A DNA stretch of 64,000 nt from Bacillota bacterium (lineage in GTDB: Bacteria > Bacillota > DTU025 > MWDF01): assembly GCA_029565935.1 (NCBI GenBank), contig JAKQNF010000013.1:1-64000 (forward strand), in the 5' to 3' direction. Positions 1-7,656 of the stretch are shown piece after piece. Both the position numbers and the translations under genes were made by a program. Each line of letters opens with the position of its first letter. The stretch's first letter is position 1. Under the pieces are notes generated by a model. The model worked only from the letters and a program-made list of their open reading frames with translations, had not been told where the DNA came from and did not search any database.

Positions 1-129
1 TCATATTGCAGGTTTGGATATCATGAGGGGTTGAAGAAAGGGATCGATATTGCCTGCACAGTACTAAATACACATCTTGGGCAGAATGATGTTCGCTACA
101 TATTAGAGCAATGGCTTGCGTCCAAATAG
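1..129 (+). CDS. 3' end of an unidentified ORF cut by the window edge
   Basis: Frame 1 is open from the first base to a TAG at 127-129 and encodes 42 residues ending in QWLASK. It is too short to place. A transposase or recombinase C-terminus is possible given the accessory surroundings, but no motif proves it. It overlaps the convergent Xre-type gene by 27 bases. It may also simply be an open frame by chance. Confidence 0.3.
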   Translation, partial: SYCRFGYHEGLKKGIDIACTVLNTHLGQNDVRYILEQWLASK

Positions 130-312
130 ATAATCCAAGGATACGTCAAAGAAATCTGCCAGGGCTACCATCAACTGCGGATTTGGGATATATATCCCCC
201 TTTCAATCTGGAACAGGGCCTGTTTAGATGTACCGGTGCTTTTCGCCACATTGTCTAACGTAAGCCCCCGGGTAATCCTTAATTCCTTCAACCTACTTCC
301 GAAACATGCCAT
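103..312 (-). CDS. Xre/Cro-type helix-turn-helix regulator, 69 aa
   Basis: This small protein is almost entirely one Xre-family DNA-binding domain. LKELRITRGLTLDNVAKSTG forms helices 1 and 2, SKQALFQIERG is the recognition helix, and the C-terminal part ends in the familiar LADFFDVSLDYLFGR pattern. There is no second effector domain, so it resembles the short single-domain regulators of phages, conjugative elements and toxin-antitoxin loci. No partner gene is recognisable next to it. It sits in the AT-rich accessory part of the window. Family assignment is firm; its target is unknown. Confidence 0.88.
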   Translation of the reverse strand: MACFGSRLKELRITRGLTLDNVAKSTGTSKQALFQIERGIYIPNPQLMVALADFFDVSLDYLFGRKPLL

Positions 313-432
313 TCATCTTCCCCCTCCGACCACAGATTTCGAAAAAAATACGGGTATTGGGAATATGATCTACTATGTCCATATTGTACTGGCATTTCCA
401 TAGTGTCCAGCACAATTGAGGTGGTCTAACAA

Positions 433-636
433 TTGGTCCAACAGCTGTGGTGGTATTATATGGAATTCCATGGATGTAGAAACACCCACCGTATTTGCAT
501 GGTGGATTATATCAGGACTTTATATAGATATATATTAAGTGATGGACTCTATGGACTAGCGTTTTGGAATCCCGCCTTCGGCACCATCGTATCCATAGTC
601 ATGCAGGGTAAGTTGGCAAGTGAACCCATGCGCTAA
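433..636 (+). CDS. possible small hypothetical protein, 67 aa
   Basis: The TTG start at 433 follows a good ribosome-binding site (GAGGTGG, 8 bases upstream), which is the start style used by many genes in this window, and a strong plus-strand terminator lies downstream at 714-757. The product is rich in Trp, Tyr and hydrophobic residues with a possible membrane segment near residues 40-58. I do not recognise it. It may be a real small gene of the accessory region or a decayed remnant. Confidence 0.25.
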   Translation: MVQQLWWYYMEFHGCRNTHRICMVDYIRTLYRYILSDGLYGLAFWNPAFGTIVSIVMQGKLASEPMR

Positions 637-713
637 CTGCCTGGCAAGTAATATTTGAATAAGTGTAAAATAGCCTCTGAAGGTTGATAAAATCTTCGAA
701 AGTTCTTTATTTC

Positions 714-757
714 AAGCCTTTTTCGGTGCGTTTGTGCCGGAGAGGGCTTTTTCTTAT
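714..757 (+). terminator. strong intrinsic terminator
   Basis: AAGCCTTTTTCGGTGC (714-729) pairs with GTGCCGGAGAGGGCTT (734-749) through about 15 pairs including several G-U pairs, and is followed by TTTCTTATTGTTT. It reads on the plus strand and would end whatever transcript crosses 430-700. Confidence 0.7.
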
Positions 758-892
758 TGTTTCAAAATCAGTAATAACATAGATCCATCACATGATACAG
801 GGCTAAAATGTATGACGACTGCCTGTATAAGAAATCTGCTTTCTGCTCATTCATAGTTGAAGTCTTTATTACTCAGAATTTTATAAACACTA

Positions 893-921
893 TTGACAGG
901 CCAAATTCAACACGTTATATT
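893..921 (+). promoter_or_regulatory. sigma-70-type promoter of the TetR gene
   Basis: A perfect TTGACA (893-898), a 17-base spacer and TATATT (916-921) form a near-consensus vegetative promoter. Transcription would start near 928, inside the inverted repeat at 911-940, about 50 bases upstream of the TetR start codon. Confidence 0.75.
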
Positions 922-940
922 ACAAGAGTTATATAACGTG
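911..940. promoter_or_regulatory. operator-like perfect inverted repeat at the TetR promoter
   Basis: CACGTTATAT at 911-920 and ATATAACGTG at 931-940 are exact reverse complements with a 10-base spacer. The left arm covers most of the -10 box and the right arm covers the start of the transcript, which is where a TetR autorepressor normally binds. A nested palindrome GTTATATAAC lies at 928-937 and a similar half site TTATATAAC follows at 943-951. Confidence 0.65.
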
Positions 941-977
941 CTTTATATAACTGATGTAATATCATGGAGGATAATGT

Positions 978-1568
978 ATGGCACCTAAGGTTAAATTTTC
1001 TAGGGAACAAATAATCGATGCGGCCTTCGAAATAGCTCAAACAGAAGGAATCGATGCTATCACTATGAGGAAAATCGCAAAGAAGATAAATAGCTCCGTA
1101 GCTCCTATCTACGTAAATTTTAAAGACGTAAATGAACTGAATGAAGCTGTAATGGAAAGAATTATTAGTATTAGTCTACAACTTATAAAGGAAGAAGATT
1201 CAGTTAATCCATTGATTAGGATGGGAAAAGCATGTCTTAGATTTGCCATGGAGTATAGCGTCATTTTCAGAGATCTAGTTGCAAAAAATGGTAAATATAT
1301 GCAAGGTTATGATATTAAAATGATGCCGGCTCTAATGGAAGAGATACAGAAAGACGCTGAGCTGAGGGGATTACCTGTTGATGAGTTAAAGAAAATCTTG
1401 TTAAAGATTATCATATTTCAACTAGGACTTTCGATAATGGCAGCTAACAGTTTACTGCCCGAAGAATTAAGCAAACAAGATATGATGGATATCTTGTCAA
1501 GTGCAACTGATGATGTGATTATGTCAGCGAAACTGAAAAGGGGATTTCGCAATGATAAAAGGAGTTGA
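978..1568 (+). CDS. TetR/AcrR-family transcriptional regulator
   Basis: The N-terminal 50 residues are a TetR helix-turn-helix (FSREQIIDAAFEIAQTEG, then ITMRKIAKKINSSVAPIYVNF), followed by an all-helical ligand-binding half of about 140 residues. The start is well supported by TGGAGG seven bases upstream of ATG. The promoter overlaps a perfect inverted repeat, so self-repression is likely. Downstream lie a decayed membrane-protein gene, a lipoprotein and two CPBP proteases, which may be the regulated cargo. The inducing ligand cannot be read from the sequence. Codon use is AT-rich, unlike the GC-richer backbone from about 8 kb on. Confidence 0.9.
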   Translation: MAPKVKFSREQIIDAAFEIAQTEGIDAITMRKIAKKINSSVAPIYVNFKDVNELNEAVMERIISISLQLIKEEDSVNPLIRMGKACLRFAMEYSVIFRDLVAKNGKYMQGYDIKMMPALMEEIQKDAELRGLPVDELKKILLKIIIFQLGLSIMAANSLLPEELSKQDMMDILSSATDDVIMSAKLKRGFRNDKRS

Positions 1569-1639
1569 AATTTATTAAATCATCAAGAGAGTCAAATTTA
1601 GCTTAAAAAGTGCTGGATGAGTAAAGACAAATGCATATA

Positions 1640-2056
1640 TGCAATTATTGATATTCCCATTTTTATAGTTAAAGCTTGGCTTGCTTGCACGATTCTAAAT
1701 TCAGAGTATCTGTTGGACGGGTAGAGCATAACTTGAGTTTCTATTTAGTTCGATAATTGTTGCGTTCTTACTACTTATTCTCAATAAGCAAGTTATATCA
1801 GTATTCATGTAGCAAGAATTGTAATCGGTGTTTTTATCGGTAATTATATCGGGAATATGATCGTGGCTTTTAACCAAGGAAAATCGTTGAAGATATGAAT
1901 GCAGAGGATATTTATCGACTTCACTTCACCCTGGATATGAAATTTGGATCGGAACGACCATTTTATTTGTTTTGATTGGAATCATTATACAGACTACTTC
2001 TCAGCATGAACCGCTGCGGTTCATCGAGAGGAATCTTGCGAAAATAAAGCGTTAAA
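1640..2056 (+). pseudogene. decayed integral membrane protein gene
   Basis: No open frame spans this 520-base gap, but separate frames carry hydrophobic, membrane-like pieces in the same direction and order: IDIPIFIVKAWLACTI near 1650, IIVAFLLLILNKQV near 1755, VARIVIGVFIGNYIGNMIV near 1810, and EIWIGTTILFVLIGIIIQ followed by a charged tail ending at 2054. This pattern suggests one polytopic membrane protein broken by several frameshifts and stops. Family cannot be named. It lies directly after the TetR gene, so it may have been that regulator's original target. Confidence 0.45.
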
Positions 2057-2092
2057 GCGGTAGATAAAAGCTAAAGAAGATGGGGTTTTTAA

Positions 2093-2476
2093 GTGGTAAA
2101 GATCAAATTCAGATTAATCTCATTAATCATAATATCGAGCGCTTTGATTATCTGCATACCCGGTTGCGATAATAACCAGACTTTTTCCGGAAGTAGAACT
2201 AGCAATGATAATCAATTTCTGGTGGATTTCGATGTTTTGAATTCCACAGTAAACAGCAAAATGCCCTTGTCGAAGGGTGAGAAAATCGAAACTACTATAG
2301 TACTTCTAAAAGGCGTTTTGGATATTATTGTAAAGAGTGAAAATGATACAATCGCATATCAGGGCAATGATGTAGAAAGCTGTAAATTCATTATTGAAAT
2401 TGAAGAAAAAGGTACTTATACCTTCTATGTTACAGGCTATAAGGCTAAGGGAAGCGTTTACTTTATTAAATCATAG
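2093..2476 (+). CDS. small lipoprotein of unknown function, 127 aa
   Basis: The GTG-started product has a basic N-terminus, a hydrophobic segment and a cysteine near residue 25 (LIICIPGC), consistent with a lipoprotein signal. The remaining 100 residues look like one small beta-rich domain: ETTIVLLKGVLDIIVKSEND, then IIEIEEKGTYTFYVTGYKAKG, which resembles the carbohydrate-binding or pre-peptidase-like sandwiches found in secreted proteins. I do not recognise a named family. It precedes two CPBP protease genes by 28 and about 880 bases and is AT-rich like them. Confidence 0.6.
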   Translation: MVKIKFRLISLIIISSALIICIPGCDNNQTFSGSRTSNDNQFLVDFDVLNSTVNSKMPLSKGEKIETTIVLLKGVLDIIVKSENDTIAYQGNDVESCKFIIEIEEKGTYTFYVTGYKAKGSVYFIKS

Positions 2477-2503
2477 TCTATATGCGAAAGGTGCGCGTAA
2501 ACA

Positions 2504-3244
2504 ATGGAAAAGACGGCATGTAGAAGAACATTTTTAGGAATAATTGTTTCTATATTGTTACTCATCACGCAGATATTCTTGGGGAAAACGGGTCACTTGA
2601 TTGCCAAGCGGATCCCTTATCAGTCAATAGACCCATTCGATTGCTTTGTTGAAATTTCGATACATCATGCGGTCGAATTATTAATTGCACTGGCAATTAT
2701 TCTGATTTTAAGCAAACTTCTTAACCTTGACTTCAATTTTCAACTTGGAGATATGAAAAAAGGGATAAAATACTTAACCGTGTTCACGGCAGTTTTTTCT
2801 GTGATTACAATAGCACAGCATGCTTTTATGGCTTTGAACAATCAGCTTCCTATTTATATGTTTCCGCTGGATGGAAGGAACATTATCGGAACTCTGGGAT
2901 TCCAGTTACTTTTAAGCGGACCGGCAGAAGAGGTTATCTTCCGGGCACTGCCAATTACTCTCCTTACATACTCATTTGGTAAAAGTATTGAAATCAAAGG
3001 CAGTGTTACCTTAGAAGTTATACTTGCATCTCTATTATTTGCATTTGCGCATGTCAGTTGGTCGTTGATACCATTAACCTTCGAAGCTAATTATTTTCAG
3101 ATCATTTATGCGTTTGTCCTTGGAACAATCCAGGGGATAGTTTACCAAAGAAGCAAAAGTATACTGTACCCGGTTCTTATGCATAGTTTCAGCAATGTCT
3201 TGATGGTCGGCGGAGGATATGTGTTTACTGTATTGTTTTCCTAA
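2504..3244 (+). CDS. CPBP-family intramembrane metalloprotease (first copy)
   Basis: This polytopic protein of 246 residues carries the three CPBP (Abi/CAAX protease-like, PF02517) signatures: the EExxxR motif in GPAEEVIFRALP near residue 145, the FAHVSW histidine motif near 187, and a C-terminal HSFSN near 228. These residues coordinate the metal and act on the bond within the membrane. Family members process prenylated peptides, act in bacteriocin immunity or control membrane signalling. The lipoprotein upstream and a second CPBP gene 100 bases downstream suggest one functional group. The substrate is unknown. Confidence 0.85.
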   Translation: MEKTACRRTFLGIIVSILLLITQIFLGKTGHLIAKRIPYQSIDPFDCFVEISIHHAVELLIALAIILILSKLLNLDFNFQLGDMKKGIKYLTVFTAVFSVITIAQHAFMALNNQLPIYMFPLDGRNIIGTLGFQLLLSGPAEEVIFRALPITLLTYSFGKSIEIKGSVTLEVILASLLFAFAHVSWSLIPLTFEANYFQIIYAFVLGTIQGIVYQRSKSILYPVLMHSFSNVLMVGGGYVFTVLFS

Positions 3245-3359
3245 AAGCTGAACATAGTATTTGAATTCAGAAATTCGCAAATGGGGATTTTAAATTGGTC
3301 AGATTAGATGTCTGCTTTGACGATAATTCTAAACCGTAAAGATAAAGGTGGAATTACTT

Positions 3360-4175
3360 ATGAAAAAGAAAAGGTTGGATATAATGTGGAAGTATGTGAT
3401 CAATGCATACTTACTATTTTGGATAATGATTTTGGGGCTTGGCGGGCTGGTATCACAGGTACTGAATGGTACGCCTGTGGCGATGCAATGGGTTGTCGTA
3501 ATATGCAGCTGGTCTCCGACGATTGTACTCCTTGTTATGTTGAAAAAGCTCAAACCTGGTATGAAGGTAAAGGAGTTTTATCAAAACGCTTTTAAAGATA
3601 GATTACACATCAGTGATATATTTTTAGTATTTGTTATTGCAGCTGGTGTTCCTGTATTATCGGCGCTGATAATGTCTATAACTCAGAAAACGCCCTTTGC
3701 CGAGCTGTTCACATTTATTCCGTCTATGCTGCCCAGTGCGCTCTTGTTTACGCTTTTACAGGGAGCTTCGGGTGAAGAATCAGGTTGGCGTGGATATTTA
3801 CGCCCGGAATTAGAGAGGCGATTTGGCTTTATAAGAGGGAACGTTACCTTGGGTGTTATCTGGACACTCTGGCATGCACCGCTTTGGTTTGTCTCAACCG
3901 ATTACAGCGGATGGTCGCTGATTCTTTATATCATTGAAAACTTAGTGCTTCTAACAGCATTGACCTTTGTCATGGCAGTTTTGATGAAAAAGTGTGATAA
4001 CCTCTTCATCGCATTTTGGGTTCACTTTTGTTTTAATTTATCGATGGTATTCTGCCCAGACGATGTGTATTTCTTTATGTTGTATACCGTGCTGTATCTT
4101 GTTGTCGCTTTAATATCAATGATGCATTATTCTCGATCCTCTCACGCTAGCGATATAGAACATAACAATTCATGA
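3360..4175 (+). CDS. CPBP-family intramembrane metalloprotease (second copy)
   Basis: The product of about 271 residues has a [10 protein letters not shown] motif (EExxxR class), WTLWHAPLW with its histidine, and [10 protein letters not shown] near the C-terminus, all in the spacing expected of CPBP proteases. I chose ATG 3360 (MKKKRLD) over the GTG at 3348 because AAGGTGG ends eight bases before it. The sequence is clearly diverged from the neighbouring copy, so the pair is not a recent tandem duplication. Expression may be shared with that copy; no terminator separates them. Confidence 0.85.
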   Translation: MKKKRLDIMWKYVINAYLLFWIMILGLGGLVSQVLNGTPVAMQWVVVICSWSPTIVLLVMLKKLKPGMKVKEFYQNAFKDRLHISDIFLVFVIAAGVPVLSALIMSITQKTPFAELFTFIPSMLPSALLFTLLQGASGEESGWRGYLRPELERRFGFIRGNVTLGVIWTLWHAPLWFVSTDYSGWSLILYIIENLVLLTALTFVMAVLMKKCDNLFIAFWVHFCFNLSMVFCPDDVYFFMLYTVLYLVVALISMMHYSRSSHASDIEHNNS

Positions 4176-4512
4176 ATTAATAAGAAGGCACGCCGCAACT
4201 ACAAATGACCTTAATAGCTTAAAGGGATGGCGCTAAGATATTGGTAAAAGTACGTAGGCATTTAAGTCAAAAGCGAAATCGTCGGTCGTACAGCTTCTGT
4301 ATAGCTATCTGCGGTACATCTGTTGTCATGTTTGGTTAGCGGATGTTTAATCAACGTTTACTGATATCCTTTTCTATGCCATTACGCATAGAGATGATGG
4401 GAGTTTAACACAATCAGATTTTGACCCATTTCCACGAACGGGCAAAGACAGGATAGTTATTTGTCTATTGAGAGACAGACTTTAAGGTTATGTTGGAAAG
4501 GATAGAACAAGA
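4176..4512. other. gap without a recognisable gene
   Basis: This 337-base stretch has no supported gene. A stop-free piece at about 4345-4485 ends just before the next gene and may be a relic, but it matches nothing I recognise and lacks a start. No clear hairpin or promoter is visible. Confidence 0.4.
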
Positions 4513-5376
4513 TTGGAAAAGAAAAAAGATATTCTATCAATAGTAATAATTGTTCTTTTGATTGTTATATCGGCAACAGGAGTACTATCATTGGATTTCT
4601 CGAGAAGTTATGAAGTAACAAATCAATTTGGCGATATGGTAAAAATGTATGGTAATGGCATCTACGCGCACGACTCATACTTTGCAGCTCCAATTTTTAT
4701 AGGAACTGATTTTATGATTCTTTTTATCTTTGTACCCTTATTTATATATACATATTTCCAGAATGCAAAAAGATCTAGCAACAGTACAAAGCTTAAGCTT
4801 ATGTCAGTATATTCCGTAGCCTTTTATTATGCAGCAAGTCTTTCATTTGGCGTTACTTACAATCGATATCATTTATTATATATTGGACTCTTCACATGCA
4901 CTCTTTTCGGACTCTTTTCAATTATGCGTAAAATTGAAATCGAGGAATTGAATTATGATTCTACAAATGGCATTAAGATATTTCTTATCTTGTCAGGTGT
5001 TGCTTTGATCGTTGCTTGGATGCCAGGTATTATTCAAACAGTCATTTCAAACACAGCACCTCCACTAATTGAAGTATATACAACATCAATAACTAATGTT
5101 TTGGATATGGGTATTATTGGACCCCTATGTTTTGTATGTTTACATTTATTGAATAGAAGAGACAAGCTAGGAATCATCATATTAGCTTCAATACTAAAAG
5201 CTTGTATCATCGTTGGAATCATGATGATTACACAAACAATCTGTCAAATACTATCCGGATTTGAATTGACTTTACCTGTGCTTATTACTAAATCAGGTTC
5301 ATTTCTGTTACTAGGTGGATTTGCATTGTTCTTTAATAGCAGGTTATATAGTAATTTATTATCAACTCGTCGATAA
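4513..5376 (+). CDS. polytopic membrane protein of unknown function, 287 aa
   Basis: The protein has about eight hydrophobic segments: residues 8-26, 55-80, 98-118, 121-136, 155-175, 190-210, 220-243 and 255-277. Between the first two lies an external-looking loop with DFSRSYEVTNQFGDMVKMYG. No catalytic or transport motif is visible. The start is a TTG with GAAAGGA upstream. Similar unassigned membrane proteins occur in Bacillota. It is strongly AT-rich and belongs to the accessory block. Function unknown. Confidence 0.6.
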   Translation: MEKKKDILSIVIIVLLIVISATGVLSLDFSRSYEVTNQFGDMVKMYGNGIYAHDSYFAAPIFIGTDFMILFIFVPLFIYTYFQNAKRSSNSTKLKLMSVYSVAFYYAASLSFGVTYNRYHLLYIGLFTCTLFGLFSIMRKIEIEELNYDSTNGIKIFLILSGVALIVAWMPGIIQTVISNTAPPLIEVYTTSITNVLDMGIIGPLCFVCLHLLNRRDKLGIIILASILKACIIVGIMMITQTICQILSGFELTLPVLITKSGSFLLLGGFALFFNSRLYSNLLSTRR

Positions 5377-5791
5377 GTAGTTCAAAAGGACCAATATTCC
5401 GTGAAGCGCTTTCCAAAAGCTAGTTGCGATAGTGCAAAAAACTAGGGATATGTTTACGAAAACAATAATTCGAAAGACATTCGTTCTATCAACGGTGCCA
5501 AATGGTTAGGAGAAACGTATCAGTAAGCACTTTTAGCGAAAGATTTATCTGGCAAATGAACACTGTATCAAGATTATCAGCCTTTGCCAAAATGACAACA
5601 GGACTACAAACCGTAAGGTTACTGGCGATTTTCTTTTTCCGAAACCCGACGTATTAAGCAACTCGTGATTGGAAGCCCACTGCTGGTTTTAATAGTATTT
5701 GTCTTTATCGGCATAATCTGAATCACATACCAGAGACTTTCAGGGACAGTTCTATGAAAGAACCGCCCCTGAAGCAAGAAAGCAACAATGA
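5377..5791. other. gap with a possible membrane-protein relic and a hairpin
   Basis: No intact gene is present. A piece at about 5650-5720 encodes a basic stretch followed by SPLLVLIVFVFIGII and a stop, which looks like the end of a lost membrane protein. Near the right edge is the imperfect inverted repeat at 5739-5773. Confidence 0.4.
5739..5773. repeat. imperfect inverted repeat
   Basis: TTCAGGGACAGTTCT and AGAACCGCCCCTGAA pair over 15 positions with two A-C mismatches around a five-base loop. There is no T-tract on the plus strand. It lies just beyond the 3' end of the minus-strand lipoprotein gene and may end that transcript or be a dispersed palindromic element. Confidence 0.45.
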
Positions 5792-6460
5792 CTAGATGTC
5801 TATCTTAGTGCCCCAGTACTCGATTTTAATCGACTTGAAGATGATCCAGTCATCTACGTTCGTAAAATTATCGCTCCACAGCCATGTGCTGTAGAATGCA
5901 CTGTCATAATGAGATCCCTGATTGTACTCGAATATTAGTGTATCGTTCATGTAGACTTTAAAATGATCACCGACCTTGTTGATCAGCAGCGTGTTTTCCG
6001 TTTCACCGTCAAAGTGCATGCTCGACATCGGACCGCTGTCGTAGAACAAGTCATGGTATAGCGCGTCATCATCCCAGTCGACTTCATAAGCACCATAACC
6101 CAGGTCCTCGCTAGCGGATTGAATGCTCTCGAAATATACCGCAGTTTCGTGAATATCGGCCTCCTCACCAGAGAAGCCCACTTCAATTTCACCGTCACCG
6201 CCCGATTTGCCAAGAAGGGTGAACACCAATGTCAGATCGAAGTTTCCCTTGAACACAACAGGAGCGAGTACCCATGAATCCGGATCGAGCCGCAGACCTT
6301 CCACGCCACCCTCATTAAGCAGGTAAGCCCCTTCGCCCTGCCAGTCACTAAGGTCAGCGACAGTAGTGAAATCCACTGACCAGACCTTTGGCTCACAACC
6401 TCCGAGTATCAGTATCGCACTGGCAATCAAGATTAATGCAATGCAACGGAATGACCTCAA
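5792..6460 (-). CDS. lipoprotein with a lectin-like beta-sandwich
   Basis: The signal sequence ends in a clear lipobox (ILILGGC, Cys near residue 22). The mature part of about 200 residues has the flow of a concanavalin-type or DUF1080-like laminarinase fold: WSVDFTTVADLSDWQGEG near the start, then alternating strands, a KVGDHFKVYMNDTLIFEY strand pair, and a closing IIFKSIKIEYWG. Such proteins often bind or cleave polysaccharide. No catalytic motif can be assigned. It is a single-gene unit with composition between the AT-rich block and the backbone. Confidence 0.6.
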   Translation of the reverse strand: MRSFRCIALILIASAILILGGCEPKVWSVDFTTVADLSDWQGEGAYLLNEGGVEGLRLDPDSWVLAPVVFKGNFDLTLVFTLLGKSGGDGEIEVGFSGEEADIHETAVYFESIQSASEDLGYGAYEVDWDDDALYHDLFYDSGPMSSMHFDGETENTLLINKVGDHFKVYMNDTLIFEYNQGSHYDSAFYSTWLWSDNFTNVDDWIIFKSIKIEYWGTKIDI

Positions 6461-6910
6461 GATGATCGCCTTCCTTCTATTTACTGCATATCAAGTCAAG
6501 TATCGTGCTGACATGCATGTTAGAGGACGTCTAGAATAATAAATTACGCAATTTGTCCGAACACGCGCTGCTTCGCAACAATTATTAAGGCATGACAGAG
6601 TAACGGCTTCTAGTTAAGGTGCCCCCCTTCGCCGTTACATTTCTATGGCACATAACTACTTCCTTCAATAGTTGAATATTTAACAAATGGAAGAATGGCG
6701 CTTCAGAGAAGTATAAAAACTTGACGGGTAAACGATGATAAATATTGGGAGGTATCTATCATAGTGGGTATACTCGCCTTGATGGTATCCAAGATCACTA
6801 GCGATTTATTATCCGATTGCCTGGCGTTAGTCAATGCGAATACTCAATATTACATAATCGACGGCCGTTCGACCGTCGATCATGTAATTAATAGACTCAA
6901 TCAACGCAGC
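6461..6910. other. intergenic region with a large palindrome
   Basis: This 450-base region separates two minus-strand genes. The listed 74-codon plus-strand ORF at 6764 is not convincing because it runs through the palindrome at 6849-6888 and overlaps the next gene by 78 bases. Nothing else is recognisable. Confidence 0.4.
6849..6888. repeat. 40-base near-perfect palindrome
   Basis: ATTACATAATCGACGG (6849-6864) and CCGTCGATCATGTAAT (6873-6888) pair over 16 positions with a single mismatch around an 8-base centre. Neither side has a long T-run. It lies 22 bases past the 3' end of the DUF6448 gene, so transcription termination or a protein-binding site are both possible. Confidence 0.65.
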
Positions 6911-7456
6911 TTAGCGCCCATGGTTCCCGCCCTTCTCATGAGGAGAAGAACGCAGCGCAAGATAAAGCTTGTGAGACCATATTTCTAAAGCCAGCATCGC
7001 TTCTACGTACTCTCTTGTCGCATCCACACCCTTATCTGCGTCTTTTTTTAGGTACAGCATGTGGTTGAACCTCTCATTAACTTCATCCGAGACCATTACT
7101 GTAAGGGCGTCGATCAATTTCTGCGGAGATTCTTCTCTGATGGACTTTTCCGCGATAGGGATGATCGGCCCTTCGCTAAGACCGGCCGGTTTAAGACCGG
7201 TGTAAGGTTCGCCCTCACCTGACCTGTGAAGGCGCACGACGTTTTCGAAGAACCACTCTTGGGCAAGTTCGACGATCTCATTATTGCTTGCGGCAGTTTT
7301 CATCACGGACAATGTCCTTTGGAAAAGCCTCTCGATTTCTTGTTCTGCATCTTTCTTAACATATGGTAGGATTATTCGAACATCCTTCTTTTCTAGTGCA
7401 CGCTGCGCGGCTTTTACTACCGGACCGTCCATCGTGTCGCAATGAGGAGGCATCAT
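6911..7456 (-). CDS. DUF6448-family protein
   Basis: The opening MPPHCDTMDGPVVKAAQRAL and the internal EWFFENVVRLHRSGEGEPYT followed by GLKPAGLSEGPIIP are characteristic of DUF6448, a conserved family of about 180-220 residues with no known activity. The conserved His and Cys near the N-terminus and several other His and Glu residues could bind a metal, but that is inference. There is no signal peptide visible from the ATG pair at 7456/7453, which follows GAGGAAG. It appears to be transcribed alone. Confidence 0.75.
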   Translation of the reverse strand: MMPPHCDTMDGPVVKAAQRALEKKDVRIILPYVKKDAEQEIERLFQRTLSVMKTAASNNEIVELAQEWFFENVVRLHRSGEGEPYTGLKPAGLSEGPIIPIAEKSIREESPQKLIDALTVMVSDEVNERFNHMLYLKKDADKGVDATREYVEAMLALEIWSHKLYLALRSSPHEKGGNHGR

Positions 7457-7656
7457 TCATCACTTCCTCTAAAATATTTGGCTTATGAATAAATCACATA
7501 AGAACAATAAGACTATATGAATATAGTAACAAATCGAAACAGAAATCCAACAATATCTGTAATAATCCAAAAGGACCGCTAGAGGACGAAGATGGGTCAC
7601 GGAGAAATACTAGAACGAGCAAAACGTTATTTCACTGATGCTGGATTAAGGTAAGG

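Noticed and set aside
6764-6988. 74-codon plus-strand ORF
   Set aside because: It runs through a 40-base palindrome, overlaps the 3' end of the DUF6448 gene on the other strand by 78 bases and has no protein-like pattern; GGGAGG lies 11 or more bases from its GTG.
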